This document shows positions 5,985 to 6,319 of a stretch of 6,319 bases of DNA, one piece after another. Position 1 is the stretch's first letter. Every line of letters starts with the position of its first letter. A program made the position numbers and the translations under genes. This DNA is from an uncultured Candidatus Methylacidiphilales bacterium (GTDB lineage: Bacteria > Verrucomicrobiota > Verrucomicrobiia > Methylacidiphilales > CALFVM01): assembly GCA_937928665.1 (NCBI GenBank), contig CALFVM010000054.1, positions 1 through 6,319 of the forward strand, given 5' to 3'. The notes under the pieces are model-generated. The model ran no database searches. It saw only the letters and a list, made by a program, of their open reading frames with translations, and was not told the origin of the DNA.

Positions 5985-6319
5985 CTACCGTTTGGTCCAA
6001 GAGCCGTCGGCGGATTGAATCCACTCGCCAGGGAAAGCACCCTGCCGTCGGCGTTTTGCGTATTCAGAGGCGACCTCTGGGACCGCCTGGCCTTTGTCGG
6101 CGGCTTCCTGGGCGAAGACGGCTTCGCGGTCGGCATTTTCTTCAGTGACAATTTTCTGAGCGTAGGCGAGGTAATCGGGGTCGGTCGGTGGCTTGACAAT
6201 GGCGAGGAGTCCGTCGGAACCCTCACCGATGACGGAATCGTTTTTGAGGGTTTGGACTTCGGCCATGCGAAGGCGTTGGCGCTGCTGGGGGGATGAGGTG
6301 GAGGGTGCCTGGGCAGCGG
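5985..6319 (-). CDS. DUF1318/YdbL-like protein, N-terminus beyond the window edge
   Basis: The visible 110 residues match the YdbL (DUF1318) family by eye: an LKNDSVIGEGSDGLLA segment corresponds to the family's short N-terminal helix and G-E-x-x-x-G-x-L motif; EENADREAVFAQEAADKG corresponds to its central helix; and the C-terminus PGEWIQSADGSW resembles the PGEYVRGINGQW-type end of E. coli YdbL. The stop is at 5987-5985. An internal ATG at 6266 could be taken as the start, but the frame stays open to position 6319 with an Ala/Ser/Pro/Gln-rich stretch. Family members are normally secreted with an N-terminal signal peptide, so the true start probably lies outside the window. In E. coli, YdbL acts with the lipoprotein YnbE and the AsmA-like protein YdbH in outer-membrane lipid homeostasis; whether that holds here is unknown. 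Confidence 0.8.
   Translation of the reverse strand, partial: AAQAPSTSSPQQRQRLRMAEVQTLKNDSVIGEGSDGLLAIVKPPTDPDYLAYAQKIVTEENADREAVFAQEAADKGQAVPEVASEYAKRRRQGAFPGEWIQSADGSWTKR

Noticed and set aside
5921..6148. A plus-strand ORF whose ATG overlaps the recR stop (TGATG), mimicking the ybaB-recR junction
   Set aside because: From 5985 it runs antisense to the DUF1318 gene, its product is Arg/Gly/Pro-rich with no known motif, and TGATG overlaps arise by chance.

Overview
The window looks like an ordinary chromosomal stretch from a GC-rich bacterium. The style of several proteins fits a member of the Verrucomicrobiota (perhaps Opitutales): the DnaX P-loop region, a YdbL-like DUF1318 protein, weak Shine-Dalgarno sites, and a cytoplasmic CBS-type hybrid kinase. 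This placement is an inference from remembered family resemblance, not from a search. No mobile element, CRISPR array, tRNA or rRNA was seen.

Layout: (1) Positions 1-2537, minus strand: a large hybrid sensor histidine kinase (CBS-like sensor pair, coiled coil, HisKA, HATPase, receiver 1, receiver 2, start of an HPt domain). Its C-terminus lies beyond position 1. (2) Positions 2538-2721: a gap between two co-directional genes, with only weak dyad symmetries. (3) Positions 2722-3354, minus strand: uracil phosphoribosyltransferase (upp). (4) Positions 3355-3498: a divergent intergenic region that should hold the promoters of upp and of the dnaX operon. (5) Positions 3499-5921, plus strand: a compact dnaX-ybaB-recR operon with a 24-nt gap and then a 1-nt stop/start overlap. 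(6) Positions 5922-5984: a short convergent gap. (7) Positions 5985-6319, minus strand: the C-terminal part of a DUF1318/YdbL-like protein whose start lies beyond the right edge.

The dnaX-ybaB-recR block is a widely conserved housekeeping cluster: clamp-loader subunit, nucleoid-associated protein and RecFOR recombination mediator. upp salvages uracil to UMP. The kinase is a multi-step phosphorelay protein with no output domain in the visible part, so its partner must be encoded elsewhere.

The most interesting observations are molecular details inside known families. In DnaX, two of the four zinc-module cysteines are replaced by aspartate at exactly the ligand spacing (C64, D73, D76, C79). 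The first receiver of the kinase has lost its conserved Thr/Ser. The window also shows a strong G-over-C bias on the plus strand whatever the gene direction. I found no convincing previously undescribed system here.
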